Assembly (NCBI GenBank): GCA_964505995.1
Contig: CAZDLB010000002.1
Span: forward strand, 1-44,392
Length of the DNA stretch: 44,392 nucleotides
Direction of reading: 5' to 3'
Source: JAJRVH01 sp964505995
GTDB lineage: Bacteria > Pseudomonadota > Zetaproteobacteria > Mariprofundales > Mariprofundaceae
Under the pieces are notes generated by a model. That model was not told the origin of the DNA. It did not search any database and worked only from the letters and a program-made list of their open reading frames with translations. Positions 31,974 through 40,085 of this stretch are shown here, piece after piece (positions within the stretch are counted from its first letter, which is position 1; every line of letters begins with the position of its first letter). Made by a program: the position numbers and the translations under genes.

Positions 31974-32373
31974 ACAGGAGCGCCAGCAGGTAGAAACCCA
32001 CCTGGCGGAACTGAACCGCATCAAGCGGGAGCTGGAGCAACAGCAGCAGAAGTCGGTGATTCGCATCCGGCATCTGAATCAGCAGCGCGACCAGGCCATG
32101 CGTTCGCGCAATGCCGCAGCACTGCTGAGCGTCTTCGATGTCTCGGTGCGTGAGCAGCAGTCCGCCATCAGCCAGATTCACCAGCAGCTCGGGGAAATCG
32201 AAGCATGCAAGCAGCGGCTGATGCAGGAATGGTTTCTGGCGCACCGGAACGAACGCAAGTTCCATCTGCTGCACAAAAAACAGGCGCGCGCCGAACGACG
32301 GCATGCCGAGCAGCAGGAACAACGCCAGATCGATGATCTGAGCGCAACAAGGCTGTCCCCGGCCTCGGCATGA
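31933..32373 (+). CDS. fliJ: Flagellar export chaperone FliJ
   Basis: A 146-residue almost wholly alpha-helical, charged protein with heptad character (ETHLAELNRIKRELEQQQQK and REQQSAISQIHQQLGEIEA-type stretches), which fits FliJ, the coiled-coil stalk of the FliH-FliI export ATPase. FliJ sequences diverge strongly, so the call rests on position after fliI, size and coiled-coil content. Its start lies inside fliI and its end overlaps the motE-like gene by ATGA. Confidence 0.85.
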   Translation: MKLRTSQILAQLSEQERQQVETHLAELNRIKRELEQQQQKSVIRIRHLNQQRDQAMRSRNAAALLSVFDVSVREQQSAISQIHQQLGEIEACKQRLMQEWFLAHRNERKFHLLHKKQARAERRHAEQQEQRQIDDLSATRLSPASA

Positions 32374-33080
32374 ACCAGCGTCTTCTGGTCATCTCAATCT
32401 TCATCGTGCTCACTCTGGCCGTGCTGGGCAGAACCGCTCTGCATCTCAGTCATGGCTCCGCCCTGCTTGTCACCGATGAGCGCCAGGCGATCCCGCCTGT
32501 ACCGACATCATCCGCGGAGCACCTCGAGAAGACTTCCCTGCCCGGTAGCAGAACCGCACCCCCTCCCATGGAGACATCCACGGGAACAAACGATGACGTG
32601 CTCCGCTATCTGCCCCAGGTGATCGCGACGGCCGAGGCCAGCCCTCCCGAGACCGGTTCCGAAGACGTTCATTCCGGCCTCCCCGATGACGACCTTCTGG
32701 CCAATATCCGCAGGCAGAAAGAAGAGCTGGAAAAAAAGGAACGCGATCTCGCCCTGCAGGCCGAGGCGATGAAAAAGGCCGAGGCAAGGCTGGCGCAACG
32801 GATCGAGGAACTGCAACAGCTCGAAGCCAGCATTCAGCAGCGCCTGAACGATGAAAAGAATATCAAGAACAAGAAAATCAAGCGGCTGACGGCGGTCTAT
32901 GAGGGCATGAAGCCCGAGCGCGCAGCCCCGGTCATCTCAAGGCTGGAGCTGGCCACCGTCGTCAAGGTATTTCTGCTCATGGATGAGAAAAAGGTGGGCA
33001 AGATCCTGTCCTTCCTGCCTCCGGAAAAGGCCGTTCAGATCAGTCAGGCTCTGACACGGCAGATCAGCTCCATCCAGTAG
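32370..33080 (+). CDS. MotE-family protein (MgtE N-like)
   Basis: A 236-residue protein with one N-terminal membrane helix (about 5-25), a Pro/Ser/Thr-rich linker (about 35-105), a long coiled coil (about 108-172, QKEELEKKERDLALQAEAMK) and a C-terminal compact domain of the MotE/MgtE-N type: YEGMKPERAAPVISRL and VKVFLLMDEKKVGKILSFL. In rhizobia MotE is a periplasmic chaperone for the MotC motor protein; no motC is visible here, so the partner is unknown. It overlaps fliJ by ATGA. A channel gene follows after 126 bases. Confidence 0.82.
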   Translation: MNQRLLVISIFIVLTLAVLGRTALHLSHGSALLVTDERQAIPPVPTSSAEHLEKTSLPGSRTAPPPMETSTGTNDDVLRYLPQVIATAEASPPETGSEDVHSGLPDDDLLANIRRQKEELEKKERDLALQAEAMKKAEARLAQRIEELQQLEASIQQRLNDEKNIKNKKIKRLTAVYEGMKPERAAPVISRLELATVVKVFLLMDEKKVGKILSFLPPEKAVQISQALTRQISSIQ

Positions 33081-33206
33081 ACTCGGCCTGAGTCATGCCT
33101 CCCGGGAAACGCCCATGTGCCAGTCAGAACCACTCACACCGGATATCCGCCGGCAGGGCATGCAAGCTGAGCCCGTACCCCGCGACACCACCCTGGAGAA
33201 TCTGAT

Positions 33207-36095
33207 ATGAAGTCCGTGTTCAGCGACCGCCCGCTTTTCTATCACCACATGGAATGGGTGCTGATGCATCCCCGCTTCGGCCTGCTGATGATGGGCCTGA
33301 TCGCGCTTTCCTTCACCCACAACCCCTGGCTGGCCGGGGCGCTTTTCGCCTTCTTCAGCATCGAGCTCGGACTGCGCTTTGCGATCATGTTCTACAAGCG
33401 GCGCACCAACCCCTATCGCTCTTCACTGAACCAGAAGATCGATGCGCTCTTCCTGGTTCTGGATGTCATCGGCGTGGCCTCGCTCCTGATCACCATCTTC
33501 AATATCCCGATCGATGCCCAGGACGCCGCTGCCGTGCGCCTGCTGCGTGCCATCTACCTGCTGCGCACGCTGCGCCTGTTCCGCTACATCGACCTGCAGA
33601 GCGCGATGTATTCGCCGACCTACGGCATGCTGATCTCGCTGATCATCCTGATGTCCTTCTTCGCCGAGGACACGCTGATGTGGATCATCATCATCTTCTT
33701 CACGGTGGAGCTGGCCATCCGCCTGATCATCATGCGCAACATCCGCTTCGAATCCAGGCGGGAGAAGATCAGCGAATGGGCCTACTGGTGGATCGACACC
33801 GTGGCGACGATCGTCATGGTGCCCGCCTTTGCGTTCATTCCCTATGGCGGTGCGCTGCGAATGCTGCGTCTGATCCGCCTGCTCCGCCCCTGGATGGTCA
33901 TCGTCCGCAACCTCAGGGAGGTCATGCGCGAGGGTCAGTTCATGCAGGAAATCAACCTGATCGTGCTGCTTCTTGGCGTTCTTTCCATCGGCGGCGGCGT
34001 GATCGGCCATTTCACGATGCCGGACTTCGACTACACGCGCGACAACCAGCTCACGACCGAGGATCAGGGCATGCTGGCACCGATCTGGTTCGCCTTCCGT
34101 CAGTTCACCGATCCCGGCAATACCATCGCCTATCCCCGGGATTCGGAAATCGCCGTCTTCTCAATCATCGCCGTCGTGCTCGGCGTGTTCATCTTCGCCT
34201 TCTTTATCGGCATCGGCGCCAGCATCGTTTCCGGACTGATGGAACGGCTGCGCAACGAGCGGCTGAACATCACCAACCACATGGTCATGCTCGGCTGGTC
34301 GGAGGTCGCGCCCTATGTGCTGTCGCAGCTGAAAATCATCTCCGAACGCAGCTTTTCGAGGCTCAAGCTCGTGATACTCAACAACGATGCGAATATTCCG
34401 CCGGAACTCGTCGAGCATTCCTGGGCCTCCTATCGCTGGGGCGACATGGAGGAGCTGGAGTCGCTGCGCCGCGTGAACCTCAAGCATGCGCGCCAGGCGC
34501 TGGTGAACATCCCCGATGGCCTCAGCGAGGCCGACAATCTGGCCATGGCCACCTTTTCACTGATCGCGCTGCGCCGGGTCAATCCGGACATCTACCTGAA
34601 CTACACCACACCGGGCATGGCCGAACCCCGGCTGGACCTGCATCACCACATGCTGCAGATCGGCTGGGACTGTGAGGACTTCTACAACAAGCCCACCGTC
34701 GTGCAGTCGAGCGCCGACGTGCGCGCCAACATGTTCCGCAACATCCTGGTCTATCGTGACTTCGACCAGGTCATGGAGCGCCTGATGATCCCCGAGCGCA
34801 CCGAGGAATCCTCGCTGCAGATCTGCGAATGGGGTGGTTTGCTGGAGAAGCACAACGGCCGCATCACGCTGTCGCTTCCGGACGGCAGTCAGGCCATGGA
34901 GCTGACGACGCTGGCCTCGCGCCTGATGGTGCGCGGCGTCTGTCTGGTCGCCCTGGCCGATGAAAAGGGGCAGGCGCATCCGCTCTACAAGGCTGCCGGG
35001 CTGCCGATGCCCCTGATGGTTTCATCGCTGCTCGGCATCGCCATCAACGCCAATGCCCTGCATGCGGAGGTCTTCTATACGATCAAGCGGCTGAACCAGA
35101 TCTGCCGGCCCGATACCTCGCATCTGCCCGAGGGCATCGCCGAGAACGTGGCCGATCGCGACAGGCTTGAGCTGCTGATCACTGGCTGGATCGGCAGCCT
35201 GCCGCTGCTGCTGAAGCGACTGCTCGACGAGTTCGATCATATCCATGTCACGATGCTCGACGATCTGAGCCATCAGGAACTGACAGACCAGCAGCAGTAT
35301 CTGCAAAAGCGGATTCGCGAACTGCCAGGCGCCGAGGAGCGCATCCACATCGACATCGTGGGCTGGGACTTCACCGACATGAACTTCCTGCGCCCCTTCG
35401 TCGGCCAGGCCGACCGCATCCTCCTCTCGCGTCCAAGGCACATGCGATCGCACGCCTATGCCAGCATCTCGACCGTGCTTTCGCATATCGTCTCCCTGCT
35501 CAATGAGGCGAAGCGCTACCCGGACATCTTCCCGATTCTTGAAAACCGCAAGCAGGCCCGGCTGCTGCAGGAAGAGCTGAGCCGCTTCGACCACGGCCGC
35601 GAGATCCATGTCACCGTGCCCAATGAGTTCTACGGAACCTATGTGGCGCACACGAGCTATCACATGTATGCCTGCGAGAATGCCGAGGCCTATGAGCTGC
35701 AACGCACGCTGCGCCATACGATCGACGACCTGATGGGGGATGTCGGCGAGAACGACGAGATGGATCTGCGCACGCTGACTGTGACCCGCACCCTGCCGGA
35801 TGATCCCGAGGGCCTGTTCGCGCAGCTGCTGGAGCGGGGCTACCTGTGGATCGGCTATCGCCTGAAGGACAGCTTTCACTGGAGCGACCCGCTTCAGGAC
35901 CGGATCCGAACGCTTTTTCCCCGAATCGAGGACTTCGGCTGTCTGCGGCAGTTCCAGATCATCATCAACCCGTTCGGCAACCCGGTCTCGCGCCATTCCT
36001 GGACCGAGTACCGGGAAAGCATTGCCGAGCTGATTGTCATCGCGGCAAGTTCTTCCGACGGAGTGGAAAAACTTGCCGGAAGGATCGGGGAGTAG
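33207..36095 (+). CDS. Large ion channel: two voltage-sensor-like units, CASTOR/POLLUX-like pore, two RCK-like domains
   Basis: A 962-residue inner-membrane protein. Residues about 22-127 and 140-237 each look like a four-helix voltage sensor: S2 with FSIELGLRF (Glu53) and FTVELAIRL, S3 with an Asp (Asp86; Asp197), and S4 with Arg every third residue (Arg111, 114, 120, 123, 126; and Arg218, 221, 224, 227). A pore unit follows: S5 (about 249-269), pore loop with filter-like TDPGN at 301-305, S6 (about 314-345). The soluble part opens with NHMVMLGWSEVAPYVLSQL (357 on), very like the RCK start of CASTOR/POLLUX channels, with a second such unit from about 655 (LITGWIGSLPLLLKRL). The filter is not TVGYG, so ion preference is open (K+ or Ca2+ by analogy). 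GGAG precedes ATG 33207. It lies between motE and the fliK promoter, same strand; a link to motility is inferred from position only. Confidence 0.85.
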   Translation: MKSVFSDRPLFYHHMEWVLMHPRFGLLMMGLIALSFTHNPWLAGALFAFFSIELGLRFAIMFYKRRTNPYRSSLNQKIDALFLVLDVIGVASLLITIFNIPIDAQDAAAVRLLRAIYLLRTLRLFRYIDLQSAMYSPTYGMLISLIILMSFFAEDTLMWIIIIFFTVELAIRLIIMRNIRFESRREKISEWAYWWIDTVATIVMVPAFAFIPYGGALRMLRLIRLLRPWMVIVRNLREVMREGQFMQEINLIVLLLGVLSIGGGVIGHFTMPDFDYTRDNQLTTEDQGMLAPIWFAFRQFTDPGNTIAYPRDSEIAVFSIIAVVLGVFIFAFFIGIGASIVSGLMERLRNERLNITNHMVMLGWSEVAPYVLSQLKIISERSFSRLKLVILNNDANIPPELVEHSWASYRWGDMEELESLRRVNLKHARQALVNIPDGLSEADNLAMATFSLIALRRVNPDIYLNYTTPGMAEPRLDLHHHMLQIGWDCEDFYNKPTVVQSSADVRANMFRNILVYRDFDQVMERLMIPERTEESSLQICEWGGLLEKHNGRITLSLPDGSQAMELTTLASRLMVRGVCLVALADEKGQAHPLYKAAGLPMPLMVSSLLGIAINANALHAEVFYTIKRLNQICRPDTSHLPEGIAENVADRDRLELLITGWIGSLPLLLKRLLDEFDHIHVTMLDDLSHQELTDQQQYLQKRIRELPGAEERIHIDIVGWDFTDMNFLRPFVGQADRILLSRPRHMRSHAYASISTVLSHIVSLLNEAKRYPDIFPILENRKQARLLQEELSRFDHGREIHVTVPNEFYGTYVAHTSYHMYACENAEAYELQRTLRHTIDDLMGDVGENDEMDLRTLTVTRTLPDDPEGLFAQLLERGYLWIGYRLKDSFHWSDPLQDRIRTLFPRIEDFGCLRQFQIIINPFGNPVSRHSWTEYRESIAELIVIAASSSDGVEKLAGRIGE

Positions 36096-36130
36096 ACCTG
36101 TAACTTATTGATTTTAAAGGCCTGTTCTGC

Positions 36131-36146
36131 TGGCTCGATTCCTGCT
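36131..36146 (+). promoter_or_regulatory. Sigma-54 promoter for fliK-flgDE
   Basis: TGGCTCGATTCCTGCT fits TGGCACG-N4-TTGCW except for positions 5 and 12, with correct spacing. The predicted start is about 36157, immediately before ATG 36158: the same geometry as at 22588. The AT-rich stretch TTATTGATTTTAAAGG just upstream (36107-36122) could help IHF-mediated bending. Confidence 0.75.
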
Positions 36147-36157
36147 CTTTCACGGGC

Positions 36158-37822
36158 ATGATCGAGCAGAGTCAGGCAGCCGGCCTATCCGGCAAAGCAA
36201 TCAGCGGCAAGGGAGTCCTGGGCAGAAACGGCCCGAAGGGCGTTTTCGCCAGGCTCCTTGCGATCCTCGAAAAGCATGCCGCGCTTCAGACCCGGACAAA
36301 CTTCGGCCATCATCCGGCGGGAAAGAGCCAGCAGGTCAGGATGGCTGCCTACCTGGCCCCTGGGTCCAATGCCAAACCATCCGGCACAACGCCCAAGGGC
36401 TTGCCACAGGCACAGATCTCAAGGGATGGGAAAGCGGTAAAGGAGATGCCTGGCGCATCAGCCGATTCGCGAGAAACTGCCGCCCTTCCCCTGATCGGCA
36501 TGCCGGCAGCCGGAAATCCGGGCGGACAAACCGCCTCGCTTTTCAAGCCCGCCAGCAACAGCCAGACTCACATCCAGCCTGCCGGCAAAACCAGGGCGGA
36601 TTCGGCCTCACAAACGCACCTTCAGGCTGGCACGGCCGAGGGGCTGAACGAGGCCGAGTCCGTTCAGCAGCAGACGTGGAAAAACTCTCTTGGCGCAGGA
36701 TTTGAGGCTTCAGCCACATCCGGACTGCAATCGACCCCGAAGACGAAAGCCCCGGCCATGGCCTCAATCGAGGAAGGCATGCCCGGACCGGCAGCAGGCC
36801 CGCTCAGCACGCCTTTGCAGCAGGCAGATGATGAGAACAGGCTCGATATCAAGCTTGCGGATGGCAAGACGGCAGATCGTCAATCCCCAGCATCCGCGAC
36901 GCTGAACGCCGCCACCCGGACAGCGGGGCCTTCGCACCCTGAATCCGAGTCCCCCCGCAACCATGAGGATGCCACACTGCCCCGGAATGCAGCAGTCTCG
37001 CCGAGATCCGGATCCGATCCGATCAGGGAGAATACGGCATCGCAGGATTTGCTGACCCATGTCGATACCGGCAACCGCTCTGGATACGCCGCGAACGCCA
37101 GGGTCGGTCTGAGCCAGGCCCATGCACAGTCAACCTCGTCACAGCCGGCATCATCCCTGTCGCTCCAGGGACTGAATCCACAGGTTTCCGCTCCCGAGAC
37201 GATGTCCAGCGACGCAGGCGGCCAGCAGGGTGNNNNNNNNNNNNNNNNNNNNNNNNNNNNNNNNNNNNNNNNNNNNNNNNNNNNNNNNNNNNNNNNNNNN
37301 NNNNNNNNNNNNNNNNNNNNNNNNNNNNNNNNTGGTCGCGCCGCCCTGGGGATGATTGACCCCCGGCCGACCTCCCCGGCCCAGTCAACCGGCTTCAGCC
37401 ATCTTCTCCACCACAAGGCCGAAACGGGCATGAGCATGCTGGAAAGTATTCAGTATATCGCCCAGTCGGCCCGCGACGGCAAGACCCGTCTGGAAATCCA
37501 GCTGGAGCCAGCCCATCTCGGAAAGATCCATGTTTCGCTGCAGACCGATGCCGCCAAGCAGCTGCAGGTGCACCTGATCGCCGATCAGAACAGCACCCGC
37601 CAGGCCATTGAGCAGCAGCTGCCGGCACTCAGGCAGGCTCTGGCGCAGCAGGGGCTGGACCTGTCCGGTTTTTCGATGGGGTCTCATGGTGACGGGAACC
37701 CCTTCCAGGAACAGCCCTCCACGCCTGGCCCGGCCATTGAACCCATGTTCGCTGCCGAAAAGCCATCCACCCAGCCCGAAGAGCCCAGGATGGCAAATGG
37801 CCGCGTCAGCATTCACGTCTAG
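36158..37822 (+). CDS. fliK: Flagellar hook-length control protein FliK (interrupted by gap)
   Basis: A protein of about 520-555 residues, depending on the true gap length. The N-terminal 360 residues are Ser, Ala, Gln, Thr and Pro-rich, as expected for the secreted molecular ruler. The C-terminal switch domain is clear: RLEIQLEPAHLGKIHVSL, split as LEIQLEPAHLGKI, and AIEQQLPALRQALAQQGLDL. It measures the hook and switches the export apparatus from hook to filament substrates. The frame is the same on both sides of the N run. ATG 36158 has no ribosome site because the sigma-54 promoter lies right before it; ATG 36341 is an alternative. flgD follows after 9 bases. Confidence 0.9.
   Translation: MIEQSQAAGLSGKAISGKGVLGRNGPKGVFARLLAILEKHAALQTRTNFGHHPAGKSQQVRMAAYLAPGSNAKPSGTTPKGLPQAQISRDGKAVKEMPGASADSRETAALPLIGMPAAGNPGGQTASLFKPASNSQTHIQPAGKTRADSASQTHLQAGTAEGLNEAESVQQQTWKNSLGAGFEASATSGLQSTPKTKAPAMASIEEGMPGPAAGPLSTPLQQADDENRLDIKLADGKTADRQSPASATLNAATRTAGPSHPESESPRNHEDATLPRNAAVSPRSGSDPIRENTASQDLLTHVDTGNRSGYAANARVGLSQAHAQSTSSQPASSLSLQGLNPQVSAPETMSSDAGGQQGXXXXXXXXXXXXXXXXXXXXXXXXXXXXXXXXXXGRAALGMIDPRPTSPAQSTGFSHLLHHKAETGMSMLESIQYIAQSARDGKTRLEIQLEPAHLGKIHVSLQTDAAKQLQVHLIADQNSTRQAIEQQLPALRQALAQQGLDLSGFSMGSHGDGNPFQEQPSTPGPAIEPMFAAEKPSTQPEEPRMANGRVSIHV
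37233..37332. other. Assembly gap 2 (100 N) inside fliK
   Basis: The run of N interrupts the variable middle of fliK. The flanks end GGGTG and begin TGGTC; overlapping the shared TG would keep the reading frame (GGT GGT CGC), so the real gap could be close to nil, but a two-base overlap is weak support. Confidence 0.6.
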
Positions 37823-37831
37823 GAGCAGATC

Positions 37832-38497
37832 ATGTTAACCCCAACCATTGATTCCGCGACTTCCCAGAACAGCACACCGACCCGGTCCACGGATCTGGGC
37901 AAGAAGGAAATCTTCCTGCAACTGCTCGTCGCGCAGATGAAGTATCAGAACCCCTTGAACCCGCAGGATCCGACGAAAATGTCCTCGCAGCTGGCCCAGT
38001 TCAACATGGTCGAACAGCAGACGAACACCAACAGCCTGCTCGAAGAACTGGTGGCCCAGGGTGGATCGGGCGCCAATGCCCAGGCGCCGTCGAATGCCGC
38101 ATCGTACCTCGGCCATACGGCCACCATTGCGGCCGAAACGATGTCATACAGCGGCCAGGCCGTGCCATTTACACTGGATCTGTCCGCCAATGCGACCGAT
38201 GTTCAGGTTCAGATCCTCGATGCCAATGGCCAGAGCGTGCGCACGATGACGCTGGGGCCGATGCAGTCCGGATCCCACGCACTGAGCTGGGACGGACTGG
38301 ATGATGCCGGCAACCCGCTGGCGCAGGGCGAATATCAGGCGGTGATCCACGCCGTGGACGCGCAGGGCAATCCGGTCGCCACGAACATGACCCAGCAGGG
38401 CGTCGTCACCGCCGTCCAGTTTATGCAGAACGAGCCGCAATTTGTCATCGCCGGACTGGCGGTGCCTCAGTCGGCCATCGTCGAAATCAGACTCTGA
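37832..38497 (+). CDS. flgD: Flagellar hook assembly scaffold FlgD
   Basis: A 221-residue hook cap protein. N-terminal signature: KEIFLQLLVAQMKYQNPLNP, split as LQLLVAQMKYQNPL, then SSQLAQFNMVEQ. The middle holds the Ig/FlgD-repeat beta domain (VQILDANGQSVRTM, then HALSWDGLDDAGNPLAQGEY, core WDGLDDAGNPL). The ATG at 37832 has AGGAG 6 bases before it. It lies between fliK and flgE, the usual hook gene order. Confidence 0.96.
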   Translation: MLTPTIDSATSQNSTPTRSTDLGKKEIFLQLLVAQMKYQNPLNPQDPTKMSSQLAQFNMVEQQTNTNSLLEELVAQGGSGANAQAPSNAASYLGHTATIAAETMSYSGQAVPFTLDLSANATDVQVQILDANGQSVRTMTLGPMQSGSHALSWDGLDDAGNPLAQGEYQAVIHAVDAQGNPVATNMTQQGVVTAVQFMQNEPQFVIAGLAVPQSAIVEIRL

Positions 38498-38522
38498 GAA
38501 TCAAGGATACAAGGAGGAAATC

Positions 38523-39896
38523 ATGGGTATCTACAACGCACTCTACACAGGTTCGAGCGGCCTTTCGGCCTTCGGTGAAGCCGTCCGTGTCGTTGGTGAC
38601 AACATCGCCAATGTCAACTCGCTCGGCTTCAAGAGCCAGAACGTCGTCTTTTCCGACGTACTAAGCCAGACGGTGGGCGTGACCCGTTCGAATATCGCCA
38701 ACCAGGTCGGCAACGGCGTGCGCATCGGCGCCATCACGCGCGACCAGTCGCAGGGCAGCATCGAGAACACGACCAACCCCACTGACATGGCCATCAACGG
38801 CAACGGCATGTTCGCGCTGCGTGACACGGCCAGCGGCAATACCTACTACACGCGCGCCGGCGCCTTCTTCCTCGACAAGGACTTCAACCTCATCGACGGC
38901 CAGGGCTATGTCGTGCAGGGCTGGAAGACCGATACCAATGGCAATGCCACCGGCAATGTCACCGATATCACGTTTGCCAACCTCGCCAGCCAGGCCAAGG
39001 CCACGGCCAATCTGACAGCCGGCGTATCGCTGGACTCCAATGCCGTGCCTCTGCCGGCCGGCACGGTCTTCGATCCGAACAACCCGGCGACCTATCACTA
39101 CAAGGCCGAGGTCAATATCTTCGACTCACTTGGCCAGACCCACCCGGTCAGCATCGCCTATACCAAGATCGGCCTCGATGCAGCCGGCAACAGTGTCTGG
39201 GACTGGCACGCCTTCGTTGACGGCGGCGAGCTTGCCGGCGGCACGCCCGGCGTGCTGACCGAGATCGGTGCTCCAACCGCTTCAACGGTAGCTGGCGGCG
39301 TCGTGACTGCTCCCGGGACCCAGAGCCTGGTCTTCGGCGCCAGCGGCGAGCTGGTCAATGAATACTCGCCTGCGCTGACCATCAACTGGACCAATGCCGC
39401 CCCGAGCAGCCTGTCCGTCAATTTCGGCAACGCCACGACGGTCGATGCCCAGGGTGTGACCGGCAACGGCCTGGACGGCACGGTGCAGATGGCCGGCAAC
39501 TTCGCCACCCGCCAGATGACCCGCGATGGCTACACCTCGGGATTCCTCGACCGCCTGGAGACGGATTCCACGGGCCGCATCTTCGGTGTGTTCACCAACG
39601 GCCAGCGGCGCTCGCTGTATCAGGTGGCCCTGGCCCACTTCCCGAACGATGCCGTGCTCTCGCATGTCGGCAACAATCTGCAGCAGGAAACCATCGCTTC
39701 CGGTTCACCGGTGCTGGAGAAGCCCGGCAACGGCGGCATGGGCACGATTTCACCCTTCGCACTGGAGCAGTCGAACGTGGATCTGGCCAACGAGTTCGTG
39801 AAGATGATCGTCATCCAGCGAGGCTATGAAGCGAACTCCAAGACCATCATGACCACCGACCAGATGCTCTCCTCGCTGATGCAGATCAAGCGCTAG
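38523..39896 (+). CDS. flgE: Flagellar hook protein FlgE
   Basis: A 457-residue hook subunit. The N-terminus is LYTGSSGLSAFGEAVRVVGD, then NIANVNSLGFKS; the central part has the hook domain FDSLGQTHPVSIAYTK; the C-terminus VDLANEFVKMIVIQRGYEAN (core NEFVKMIVIQRGYEAN) ends with MTTDQMLSSLMQIKR. The ATG at 38523 has AAGGAGGAA directly upstream; the frame is open back into flgD but that is not coding. It is the last gene of the fliK unit, followed by hairpins. Confidence 0.97.
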   Translation: MGIYNALYTGSSGLSAFGEAVRVVGDNIANVNSLGFKSQNVVFSDVLSQTVGVTRSNIANQVGNGVRIGAITRDQSQGSIENTTNPTDMAINGNGMFALRDTASGNTYYTRAGAFFLDKDFNLIDGQGYVVQGWKTDTNGNATGNVTDITFANLASQAKATANLTAGVSLDSNAVPLPAGTVFDPNNPATYHYKAEVNIFDSLGQTHPVSIAYTKIGLDAAGNSVWDWHAFVDGGELAGGTPGVLTEIGAPTASTVAGGVVTAPGTQSLVFGASGELVNEYSPALTINWTNAAPSSLSVNFGNATTVDAQGVTGNGLDGTVQMAGNFATRQMTRDGYTSGFLDRLETDSTGRIFGVFTNGQRRSLYQVALAHFPNDAVLSHVGNNLQQETIASGSPVLEKPGNGGMGTISPFALEQSNVDLANEFVKMIVIQRGYEANSKTIMTTDQMLSSLMQIKR

Positions 39897-39907
39897 GCGT
39901 GAACACC

Positions 39908-39972
39908 GCCCCTTTTGGGGCATTCCTTAGCCAGGCCTGAGGGGTGAAGGCGACCGTCTTTGCCCCTCAGGC
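39908..39972 (+). terminator. Two hairpins between flgE and motA
   Basis: First stem GCCCC (39908-39912) / GGGGC (39917-39921) with a TTTT loop, followed by ATTCCTT; 12 bases after the flgE stop. Second stem GCCTGAGGGG (39935-39944) / CCCCTCAGGC (39963-39972), a perfect 10-bp stem with an 18-base loop. Together they probably end the fliK-flgD-flgE transcript before the motA promoter. Confidence 0.6.
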
Positions 39973-39999
39973 TCATGCGCCCTCAGAGGCCACCGGGGT

Positions 40000-40015
40000 T
40001 TGCACGCTTCTTGCT
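40000..40015 (+). promoter_or_regulatory. Sigma-54 promoter for motA operon
   Basis: TTGCACGCTTCTTGCT matches TGGCACG-N4-TTGCW at all fixed positions except the second, where T replaces a usually conserved G. Spacing is exact. The predicted start is about 40026, giving a 60-base leader to GTG 40086. The missing G lowers confidence. Confidence 0.65.
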
Positions 40016-40085
40016 AGCTAGCTGATCGAACGCGATTGAACGATCAACACCGCCGGTTTCGATCCGGCGACCACTGGAGGACATA

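Noticed and set aside
33080..33094. Hairpin GACTC-ggcct-GAGTC after the motE-like gene as a terminator.
   Set aside because: Only a 5-bp stem without a U-run; too weak to claim that the channel gene is a separate transcript.
33141..33160. Sigma-54-like CGGATATCCGCCGGC before the channel gene.
   Set aside because: GG and GC have the right spacing but hardly any other consensus base is present.
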